From Labilithrix sp. (GTDB taxonomy: Bacteria > Myxococcota_A > Polyangia > Polyangiales > Polyangiaceae): a stretch of DNA of 64,000 nucleotides. Under the pieces are notes generated by a model, which saw only the letters and a list, made by a program, of their open reading frames with translations, made no database searches and was not told where the DNA came from. A program made the position numbers and the translations under genes. Of the stretch, positions 57,322 to 64,000 are shown piece after piece. Position 1 is the first letter of the stretch; every line of letters starts with the position of its first letter. The stretch spans positions 24,639 through 88,638 of the forward strand of contig JAHBWD010000034.1 of assembly GCA_019637175.1 (NCBI GenBank). Reading direction: 5' to 3'.

Positions 57322-58275
57322 ATGCGCCGCCGCACGAGAAGACGAACGCGGCTCCTCGTCTTCGTGGGAGCGACCGCGCTGTCGGCGACGGCGCGCGCGG
57401 CCGATCCGCCGCCGGCGCAGAAGGAGGCCGACGCGCTGTTCGCCGAAGGGCGCGAGCTCTTGGAGAAGGGGCGCTACGTCGACGCGTGCCCGAAGCTCAA
57501 GCGAAGCGCCGAGCTCTCGGCGGCCGTCGGAACGCTCACCAACCTCGGCTACTGCTGGGAGCAGCTCGGCAGGCTTCGAAGCGCGATGGACGCGTACGGC
57601 GAGGCCGAGGTGCTCGCGAGCGCGACGGGCGATCCGAAGCGCGCCGCGTTCGCGCGCGAGCGGCTCACCGCGATCGAGTCGCGCGCGCCCAAGCTCGTCA
57701 TTCGCCTCGCGCCCCCCGCGACCGCCGACATCGAGATCACGCGCAACGGCGCGACGGTTCCGCGGAGCGAGCTCGATCATCCGGTCCCGGTCGATCCCGA
57801 AGACTACGTCATCGCGGCGTCGGCGCCGGGTCACGAGACATGGCGAGGCGCGATCATGGTGCGGGGCGACGGCGCGACGGTGACGGTCATCGTTCCTCCG
57901 CTCGCGAGCGCGCGCTCGGTCGCGCTGCCGCCTCCGTCGCCGATCGGCGCGCGGAGGATCGCGGCGCTCACGCTCGGCGGCGCCGCGCTCGTGACCCTCG
58001 GCGCCGGGCTCGCCACGGCGCTCTCGGCCAAGGCGCGCTACGACGACGCGGCGCCTCACTGCGACGATCGAGGGTGTGACGAGATCGGCGCGTCGCTCCA
58101 GGGCCGCGCGGTCGTGCAGGGCAACGTCGCGACCGCGCTCGTCGGGTTCGGGATCGCCTCCGCCGCCGCGGGGATCTACCTCTGGATCGTGGGCGCGCCC
58201 GAGCTGCGCGTGCAGCCCGGACGTGCGAAGGCGCGCGTCGACGTGAGCCCGCTCGGGATCGGAGGCACGTTCTAG
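57322..58275 (+). CDS. TPR/PEGA-like membrane-associated protein
   Basis: 317 residues. An Arg-rich start (RRRTRRRTRLLVF) and signal-like segment lead to TPR sequence (ADALFAEGRELLEKGRYVDACPKLKRSAELSAAVGTLTNLGYCWEQLGR). Then comes a PEGA-like beta stretch (IEITRNGATVPRSELDHPVPVDPEDYVI) and two hydrophobic segments (about 205-225 and 275-292). A common architecture in myxobacteria. The next gene starts directly after its TAG, so they are an operon. Confidence 0.78.
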   Translation: MRRRTRRRTRLLVFVGATALSATARAADPPPAQKEADALFAEGRELLEKGRYVDACPKLKRSAELSAAVGTLTNLGYCWEQLGRLRSAMDAYGEAEVLASATGDPKRAAFARERLTAIESRAPKLVIRLAPPATADIEITRNGATVPRSELDHPVPVDPEDYVIAASAPGHETWRGAIMVRGDGATVTVIVPPLASARSVALPPPSPIGARRIAALTLGGAALVTLGAGLATALSAKARYDDAAPHCDDRGCDEIGASLQGRAVVQGNVATALVGFGIASAAAGIYLWIVGAPELRVQPGRAKARVDVSPLGIGGTF

Positions 58276-59865
58276 ATGCGCGGCCTTCGCGCGGCCTTCT
58301 TCGTCGCGATCGCGTGCGCGGCGGGCTGCAACCTGATCTTCGGGCTCGAGGAGCAGGGCCTGCGGCCGCCCGAGGGCGACGGCGGCGACGGCGAGGTCGA
58401 GGCCGAAGCGGGGCCGGCGGCGCGCCCCGCGTTCGAGCCGTGCAACGCCGACGTCGACTGCGTCGCGCCGAACGGGTGCTACACGCCGCGATGCGACACG
58501 GTGCTCGGCGCGTGCACCTACGCGCTGTGTCCTTCGAAGGCGCGCGCTTGCGCGGCCGGCGTCTGCGACACGACGACGTTCACCTGCAAGGGCGAGCGAC
58601 CCTACGGATTCGATACGACGAGCTACGCGGTCATCGGCGCGACCTCGGGGTGCGGGCCGAACGCCTCCGCGTGCGTGGCCGCGGTGTTCCCCTACGTCTT
58701 CCTCGGGACGCGCGACGAGGTGGTCGCGCTCCGCGTCGACGATCTGCTCGCGAAGGTGCCGTCGAAGGTCGCGATCGCGGACATGACGACGCGGCCCATG
58801 CAGATCGTCGCGAGCGGCCGTCGCCTCTGGGTGATCGGCGCCGTGCAAGGCACCGCGCCGCCGTATCAGCTCCCCGTCGCCGTCGTCGACGTCCCGAGCG
58901 ATCCGACCGCGCCGCTCGCGGCGAAGGTTTCGCTCTTCACCTATCCGTTCCCGAGCGCGACCGGACTTCCGGCGCCCGGCGGCGCGCTCTACCTCGCGTA
59001 CGCCGATCCCGCCGAAGCGTTCCCCGCCGCGCGGCTCACGCCTCCGCTGCCCGCGCGCGGACGGCTCGGCGCGGCGAGCGCCGCCGACGCCGGCGTCTTC
59101 GACGGCGGGGCCGATCCCGAGGCCACGCACACGATGTACCGCGCCGCGGGCGTGCCGCCGGGCGCGGCGCTCGTGGCGTCGAGCGGCGAGCGCCTCGTGA
59201 CGTATCGCTTCCCGGGTACGTACAACCTCATCACCGGTCCAGGATCGACGACGGCGGCGACGCAGAACGATCAGGGCATCCAGCCTCCGCCGCCGGCGTA
59301 CGCGGCGCCGCGCTTCGCGCAAGGACCCGACGGGGTCGTCGTGTCGATCGGCCCGGTCAACGCCGATCCTCCGCCCCCGCCGCTGCCGGCGCTCCCCGAC
59401 TGCAACTGCCGCTCGAGCCAGCGCTTGCAGTGGGCGCTGCCCAACGCGACCGCGACGACGCTCGACGTCGGCAGGATCCACGAGCCCGAGACCTACCTGA
59501 CGCCGCAGATCCCGCTCGCGCCGTGTCACGTCTGCGACCCGACCTACGTGACGCTCCCCGCGCTCGCGGCTTGGATCGACGCGCGCACCGTGTTGACCGC
59601 CGCCCCCGCGAGCGGCGGCTTCGGGGCCGACCGCGACCTCACCGCCGTGCGCATGCTCGCGCGCGATCCCTCGGAGGCGTCGCCCATGCGCCGGAAGGTC
59701 ACGCTCCCGACCGACAGGCCGCGCGGGAGCTTCACCGCCGACCGCGTCGCGCTGACCTCGGCCGCAGGCTTCGGCTATCTCGTCCTCGCCGACGGTCAGG
59801 GCAACGACGTGAAGCTCTCGATCTTCGACCCTCGTTGCGACGTCTTGGTGGACGCCGGGCAATAG
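58276..59865 (+). CDS. large lipoprotein of unknown function
   Basis: 529 residues. Lipobox IACAAGCNL (Cys about 17), acidic Gly/Asp/Glu-rich linker (30-55), a Cys-rich module (CNADVDCVAPNGCYTPRCD, CTYALCPSKARACAAGVC) and a long beta-rich region possibly of propeller type (about 110-520; WVIGAVQGTAPPYQLP). CNCRSSQ and CHVCDPTYV give more Cys pairs near the end. No recognised family. Cotranscribed with the previous TPR protein. Confidence 0.75.
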   Translation: MRGLRAAFFVAIACAAGCNLIFGLEEQGLRPPEGDGGDGEVEAEAGPAARPAFEPCNADVDCVAPNGCYTPRCDTVLGACTYALCPSKARACAAGVCDTTTFTCKGERPYGFDTTSYAVIGATSGCGPNASACVAAVFPYVFLGTRDEVVALRVDDLLAKVPSKVAIADMTTRPMQIVASGRRLWVIGAVQGTAPPYQLPVAVVDVPSDPTAPLAAKVSLFTYPFPSATGLPAPGGALYLAYADPAEAFPAARLTPPLPARGRLGAASAADAGVFDGGADPEATHTMYRAAGVPPGAALVASSGERLVTYRFPGTYNLITGPGSTTAATQNDQGIQPPPPAYAAPRFAQGPDGVVVSIGPVNADPPPPPLPALPDCNCRSSQRLQWALPNATATTLDVGRIHEPETYLTPQIPLAPCHVCDPTYVTLPALAAWIDARTVLTAAPASGGFGADRDLTAVRMLARDPSEASPMRRKVTLPTDRPRGSFTADRVALTSAAGFGYLVLADGQGNDVKLSIFDPRCDVLVDAGQ

Positions 59866-59870
59866 AGTCA

Positions 59871-59898
59871 TTGACACTCTTTTACGTCGCCCTACGTT
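59871..59898 (+). promoter_or_regulatory. candidate promoter of the pncB-nadE operon
   Basis: Perfect -35 TTGACA (59871-59876), a 16-nt spacer, and a -10-like TACGTT (59893-59898), 38 nt before the ATG of pncB. The -10 matches at T, A and final T only. A TAGGAT at 59918-59923 is a second -10-like hexamer. Confidence 0.45.
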
Positions 59899-59935
59899 CT
59901 TTTCGGATCGAAGACGCTAGGATGGCGCGACGCTC

Positions 59936-61363
59936 ATGACCCTCCCGACGCTCGGCATCGACGCGTACCAGCTGACGACGCTGCTCACCCACGCCGACGA
60001 AGAGCGCCTCGATCACCAAGTGTCGATGGCGTTCTTCTTCCGGAGGCTGCCGAAGAACCGCTCGTTCGTCGTCTTCTCCGGGCTCCAGCGCATCCTCGAG
60101 CACGCCGCGCAGATGTCGCTCGACGAAGCCGAGCTCGACACGCTCGCGGATCACGCGGCGATCGGGCCGGCGCTCCGCGCGCGACCGCGCGTGCTCGAGC
60201 GCCTCCGCGCGCTCCGCGGCTTCGAGGGCGCGATCGACGCGATGCCCGAGGGCTCGCTCGCGTTCGCCGGCCCGGCCTCGCGGACCGACGGCCGCGCGCT
60301 GCTCGTCTCCGGCGCGCCGCTCTCGATCTACACGCCGCTGCTCCAGGTGCGCACGGATCTCGTGCGCGCGAAGCTCCTCGAGACGCCGTGGCTCGGCTTC
60401 GTCAACCACATGTCGATGGTCGCGTCGAAGGCGGCGCGCGTCGTCCTCGCGGCCAGCGGCAAGTCGGTGATGGAGTTCGGGCAGAGGCGCACGCACCCCG
60501 CCGCCGCGCTCGACGCGACGTGGGCGGCCTGGGTCGCGGGGATCTCCGCGACCTCGAACGTCGCCGCGTTCGCGCGCTGGGGCATCACCGCGACCGGCAC
60601 GATGGATCACTTCGCGATCCAGGCGGCCGAGCGCCCCGGCGCGTCGCGCGCGGAGACCGAGCGCGGCTTCTTCGCCGCGTACGCGAAGACGTTCGCCGGT
60701 CTGCCGACGACGATGCTCGTCGACACCTACGACACCGAGCGCGGGATCCGTCACGCCGTCGAGGCCTGCGGCAACGACCTCGGCGCGATCCGCATCGATT
60801 CGAACGTGACGCCGGAGACGATCGCGCGCGCGCGTTCGCTCCTCGCCGAGCTCGGCGCGCCGCACACGAAGATCTACGTCTCCGACGGGCTCGACGAGGG
60901 CCGCGTCAGCGAGCTCCACGCGCTCGTCGACGGCTTCGGCGTCGGCGAGAACATCGTCTGCTCGCCCGACGCGGCCACGGGCGTGGGCGCCGTCGCGAAG
61001 CTCGTGGTCAACGGCTACGGCGCGACGACGATGAAGATCGCGCACGGCACCGGGAAAGCGACGCTGCCCGGCGAGCTCCAGGTGTGGCGCTTCTCCGATC
61101 ACGACGTCGTCGCGCTCGCGCACGAGCCTTCGCCCGGCGGCCGCGCGATGCTCTCGCCGGTGTGGCGCGGGAAGGCGCCGGTGCGCGACGCGAGCGCGAG
61201 CGCGGCCCTCGCGGAGGCGCGCGCGACGGCGAAACGCGAGCTCGACGAGATCGCCGCGCCCCCGCGAGCTCCGCGGAAGCTCGTCGCCTCCGACGCGCTC
61301 GCCGCCGAGATCGAGCGGCTTGTCGGCCGGGCCGCAGGCGACGTAGGAAACGAGGAGTCATGA
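59936..61363 (+). CDS. pncB: nicotinate phosphoribosyltransferase
   Basis: 475 residues. Family landmarks: IDAYQLTTLLTHADE start, FFFRRLPKNRSFVVFSGLQ, MEFGQRRTHP and TMLVDTYDTERGI, with the PRPP/phosphate loop in IRIDSNVTPETIARAR. It makes nicotinate mononucleotide from nicotinate and PRPP, the entry of the Preiss-Handler pathway. The stop overlaps the nadE ATG by 4 nt (ATGA), so the two enzymes are coupled. Start fits the family; a promoter candidate lies at 59871. Confidence 0.93.
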   Translation: MTLPTLGIDAYQLTTLLTHADEERLDHQVSMAFFFRRLPKNRSFVVFSGLQRILEHAAQMSLDEAELDTLADHAAIGPALRARPRVLERLRALRGFEGAIDAMPEGSLAFAGPASRTDGRALLVSGAPLSIYTPLLQVRTDLVRAKLLETPWLGFVNHMSMVASKAARVVLAASGKSVMEFGQRRTHPAAALDATWAAWVAGISATSNVAAFARWGITATGTMDHFAIQAAERPGASRAETERGFFAAYAKTFAGLPTTMLVDTYDTERGIRHAVEACGNDLGAIRIDSNVTPETIARARSLLAELGAPHTKIYVSDGLDEGRVSELHALVDGFGVGENIVCSPDAATGVGAVAKLVVNGYGATTMKIAHGTGKATLPGELQVWRFSDHDVVALAHEPSPGGRAMLSPVWRGKAPVRDASASAALAEARATAKRELDEIAAPPRAPRKLVASDALAAEIERLVGRAAGDVGNEES

Positions 61364-63264
61364 GGCTCGTTCGGATCGCCCTCGCGAACGTCAACACGAC
61401 GGTCGGCGCCGTGAAGTCCAACGTCGACCGCGCCGTCCGGCTCGCGCGCGAGGCCGCGGCCGACGGCGCGACGCTCGCGCTCTTCCCCGAGCAGCTCGTC
61501 GCGGGCTACTCGCCCGAAGACCTCGTGCAGTGGCGCGCGTTCGTCGACGCGCAATGGAGCGAGGTCGAGCGCTTCGCGAAGGAAACGGCCGACCTCGGCA
61601 CGGCGTTCGCGGTCGGCCTCACGGTCGCGCGCGGCTCGCACCTCTACAACGCGGCCGCGTTCGTCCACGGCGGGAGGGTCCTCGGCGTCGTGCCGAAGGA
61701 GAAGCTCCCCACGTACAACGTCTTCTACGAAGCCCGCGTGTTCGCGCGCGGAGCCGCGGGGCTCGTCGACGAGGTGCGCGGCGTCCCCTTCGGCGATCTC
61801 GTCTTCGACTTCGACTTCGGCACCGTGGCGCTCGACGTCTGCGAAGATCTCTGGTCGCCCGACGGGCCGATGCGCCGCCGATCGTACGCCGGCGCCGAAG
61901 TCGTCTTGAACCTCTCGGCGTCGCCCTTCCGCCTCGGCGTCGTCGCGACGCGCCGCGAGATGATCGCGACGCGCGCGGCCGACAACCAGTGCGTCGTCGC
62001 GTACGCGAACCTCGTGGGCGCGAACGACGGGCTCGTCTTCGACGGCGGCGGCTTCGTCGCCCAGAACGGCCGCGTGGTCCTCGACGCGGCCCGGTATCGC
62101 GAAGGGATCTCGGCGATCACCGTCGACCTCGATCGCACGCGGCGCCTGCGCAACGAGAACACGACGTGGCGCGACGATCAGCAGGCGTTCGCCGCCGCCG
62201 ATCCTCGGATCGCGCGCGTGCGATCGACGGCGCCCGCGGCGTCGCGCGCGAAGCTCGCGTATCCGGTGCCCGCGGGGCGGAGCTTCTTCCTCCCGGGCCC
62301 GGCTCCGGCGACGACGCCGCGCGAAGACTTCTGCGAAGACTTGCTCGACGCGCTCGCGCTCGGCCTCGGCGACTACTTCGAGAAGACCGGCGCGTTCAAG
62401 ACGATCGGCGTCGCGCTCTCCGGCGGGCGCGACAGCCTCTTGTGCCTCTACCTCGCGCGCCGCTGGATCTCGCGGCGCTTCGGTCACCTCGGCGCCGAAG
62501 GCGAGAAGCAGAAGGCGCGCGAGATCCTGCGCGCGTTCTTCATGCCGTCGCGCTATTCGTCGCAGGAGACGCGCGACGCCGCCGAGCAGGCCGCGAAAGA
62601 CTTCGACACGCCGTTCGCCGTCGTCTCGATCGACGACGCGTTCGAGCGCGAGCTCGCCGAGGTGGAGAAGATGCTCCAGCCGGGCGAGAAGCTCGGCGCG
62701 ATGGCGCGCCAGAACGTGCAGGCGCGCGTCCGCGCGGCGCGCATGTGGACGTGGACGAACAGCGCGAGCGGCCTCTTCCTCCAGACGAGCAACATGAGCG
62801 AGAAGGCCGTCGGTTACACCACGATCGGCGGCGACATGGAGGGCGCGCTCAGCGTCATCGCGAACGTGCCCAAGACCGTCGTCAACTATCTCCTCGATTA
62901 CCTCCTCGAGAAGACGAAGCTGCCCGGCATCCTGCTCACGTTGAAGAAGCCCGCGTCGGCGGAGCTTGCCGAAGATCAGGAAGATGAGAAGGATCTGATG
63001 CCCTTCCCCGTGCTCGACGCGTGCTTCGCGCTCTACGCCGGTGAAAAGATGTCGCCGACCGAGGTGCGCGACGTGCTCGGCACGATGTTCCCCGAGCACG
63101 ATCCGAAGCAGATCGACGGGTGGGCCTCGCGCTTCGCGCGGCTCTTCACGCAGTCGATCTACAAGTGGGTGCAGACGCCGCTCTGCCTGCACGTGGGCAA
63201 CCTCGATCTCGATCGCGAGCGCGCGCTCCAGCTCCCCGTCGTGCAGCGAACGGAGTGGGGCTGA
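61360..63264 (+). CDS. nadE: glutamine-dependent NAD synthetase
   Basis: 634 residues with ribosome site GAGGAG. N-terminal nitrilase-type glutaminase domain (1 to about 280) with the catalytic triad E44 (FPEQ), K115 (PKEKLP) and C161 (DVCEDLW). The synthetase domain carries the PP-loop SGGRDS (354-359), with LLQTSNMSEKAVGYTTIGGDMEGALSVI-type substrate sequence downstream. It amidates NaAD to NAD using glutamine. Coupled to pncB; nadD is 24 kb away in this window. Confidence 0.95.
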   Translation: MRLVRIALANVNTTVGAVKSNVDRAVRLAREAAADGATLALFPEQLVAGYSPEDLVQWRAFVDAQWSEVERFAKETADLGTAFAVGLTVARGSHLYNAAAFVHGGRVLGVVPKEKLPTYNVFYEARVFARGAAGLVDEVRGVPFGDLVFDFDFGTVALDVCEDLWSPDGPMRRRSYAGAEVVLNLSASPFRLGVVATRREMIATRAADNQCVVAYANLVGANDGLVFDGGGFVAQNGRVVLDAARYREGISAITVDLDRTRRLRNENTTWRDDQQAFAAADPRIARVRSTAPAASRAKLAYPVPAGRSFFLPGPAPATTPREDFCEDLLDALALGLGDYFEKTGAFKTIGVALSGGRDSLLCLYLARRWISRRFGHLGAEGEKQKAREILRAFFMPSRYSSQETRDAAEQAAKDFDTPFAVVSIDDAFERELAEVEKMLQPGEKLGAMARQNVQARVRAARMWTWTNSASGLFLQTSNMSEKAVGYTTIGGDMEGALSVIANVPKTVVNYLLDYLLEKTKLPGILLTLKKPASAELAEDQEDEKDLMPFPVLDACFALYAGEKMSPTEVRDVLGTMFPEHDPKQIDGWASRFARLFTQSIYKWVQTPLCLHVGNLDLDRERALQLPVVQRTEWG

Positions 63265-63268
63265 GCCC

Positions 63269-63616
63269 TCAATCGGCGCCCGCGTCGGACGTGACCTTGC
63301 GCTGGCACTGCGGGCTCTCGTCTTCGCGAGGCGCGCGCATGTCGTAGCGCCACTGGTCGCAGCCCTTGGCGTCCTTCTCGACGCGCCAGTTCTGCGAGCA
63401 CCAGAAGTCGTGCGTCCGGAAGCAGCGTCCCTCGCTCGCGGCGCCGCCGAGGTACATGCTCCCGCTCATCGAAGGGCTCGGCGGACAGCAGCCGTCGGCG
63501 TCGGGCGCGGAGGTCGGGTCGCTGCTCGTCGCGCCGGAAGGCTGCGCGGCCTCGTCGACGGTGTTGCCCGCGCACGCGGCGATCGAGAGAGCGGAGAAGA
63601 AGAAGACGAAGCGCAT
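63269..63616 (-). CDS. small Cys-rich lipoprotein
   Basis: 115 residues from the ATG at 63616. Lipobox SIAACAG (Cys about 15), an Asp/Ser/Ala-rich linker, then a Cys-rich end (DGCCPPSPSM, CFRTHDFWC, CDQWRYD, CQRKV). No family recognised. Convergent with nadE (4-nt gap); divergent from the YbhB-like gene across 166 nt, which contains the promoter candidate at 63711. Confidence 0.7.
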   Translation of the reverse strand: MRFVFFFSALSIAACAGNTVDEAAQPSGATSSDPTSAPDADGCCPPSPSMSGSMYLGGAASEGRCFRTHDFWCSQNWRVEKDAKGCDQWRYDMRAPREDESPQCQRKVTSDAGAD

Positions 63617-63710
63617 CGTGGGCGCGCGTCGAGCACGATTCGGGCCGTGACCTCGATCCCCACGAATCGCGCGCTTGCAGCCTCGCGCGAGGCGTCGAGG
63701 TATGACCGCC

Positions 63711-63738
63711 TTGACAGAGCGACCTCCGCCGCTCATAA
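63711..63738 (+). promoter_or_regulatory. candidate promoter for the YbhB-like lipoprotein gene
   Basis: Perfect -35 TTGACA (63711-63716) and, after 16 or 17 nt, TCATAA or CATAAG near 63733. It lies about 45 nt before the GTG at 63783. The -10 is not close to consensus, so confidence is low. Confidence 0.35.
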
Positions 63739-63782
63739 GGACGCCCCGTCACGTATGGTGATGTAGGCAGGTCACAATCCCC

Positions 63783-64000
63783 GTGAAAAAGCTCCTTCTT
63801 CTCGCTCCCCTCCTTCTCCTCGCGTGCTCCTCGACGACGACGCCCGGCGCGTCCGACGGAGGCGCGGATCCGGACGCGGGCGCGGCCGACGTCGCGGCGC
63901 CCGAGCCGTTCGCCCTGTCGAGCCCGACGATCACCGAGGGCGAGACGTTCCCCAAGGATCACACCTGCAACGGCAAGGACGTCTCGCCCGCGCTCTCGTG
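63783..64000 (+). CDS. YbhB/YbcL (PEBP) family lipoprotein, N-terminal part
   Basis: The visible 72 residues run past the right edge. GTG start, signal peptide with lipobox LLLACSS (Cys about 15), an Asp/Ala/Gly-rich linker, then the PEBP opening FALSSPTITEGETFPKDHTCNGKDVSPALSW (written here as a family-type stretch of the N-terminus). PEBP proteins bind phospholipid or small ligands. The rest of the domain is outside the window. Confidence 0.85.
   Translation, partial: MKKLLLLAPLLLLACSSTTTPGASDGGADPDAGAADVAAPEPFALSSPTITEGETFPKDHTCNGKDVSPALS

Overview
The window looks like a chromosomal stretch from a myxobacterium (Myxococcota, probably the Polyangia side). This is inferred from the very high GC content, the heavy load of Cys-rich and Asp/Gly-rich lipoproteins, two eukaryote-like Ser/Thr kinases with large accessory regions, FHA proteins (one with a DUF4388-like domain), a receiver-less sigma-54 activator with a TPR-like middle, and dense gene packing with many 4-nt ATGA/GTGA overlaps. 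No rRNA, tRNA, CRISPR array, insertion sequence or prophage was seen. The genus cannot be fixed from sequence alone.

Layout. 1-8.1 kb: lysine biosynthesis (dapB partial, dapA), then three genes resembling peroxisomal lipid breakdown (MFE-2-like SDR, SCP2, alpha-methylacyl-CoA racemase) around a cluster of an FHA-GGDEF diguanylate cyclase, a GH1 lipoprotein and a Cys-rich lipoprotein. A possible c-di-GMP-binding MshEN/GspE-N protein lies at 7.0-8.1 kb. 8.3-18.5 kb: zinc-ribbon kinase/STAND ATPase with a coupled lipoprotein, HAD-like protein, UPRTase, SUKH protein, hisD. 18.6-25.7 kb: a 1582-residue metzincin-like lipoprotein with a clear terminator, then an FHA, DUF1801 and SDR operon. 25.8-28.7 kb: kdd and fhs. 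28.7-35.3 kb: sigma-54 activator, repeat lipoprotein and sensor kinase, headed by a palindrome-rich intergenic region. 35.3-37.4 kb: operon with nadD. 37.5-42.3 kb: FAD/[2Fe-2S] oxidoreductase, solitary ccmB, Spy-like lipoprotein, DUF2505, pyruvoyl arginine decarboxylase, a basic-tailed protein.

42.5-47.0 kb: a same-strand run of a DUF4349 lipoprotein, a second lipoprotein, then RibD-type reductase, BchC-like dehydrogenase, degenerate pterin synthase and GT4 glycosyltransferase. The last four are the best candidate here for an undescribed pathway, possibly a glycosylated GTP-derived pterin or pyrimidine. 47-53.2 kb: acyltransferase, Imm21-like protein, small membrane proteins, gltX and a CPBP protease. 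53.2-59.9 kb: second kinase, lytic transglycosylase, beta-propeller, TPR protein, lipoprotein. 59.9-63.3 kb: pncB-nadE operon, which with nadD completes nicotinate to NAD. The right edge cuts a YbhB/PEBP lipoprotein.

The recurring themes are phosphorylation and second-messenger signalling (two Ser/Thr kinases, two FHA proteins, GGDEF, histidine kinase, sigma-54 activator), an expanded lipoprotein surface, and cofactor metabolism (NAD, folate, probable pterin).
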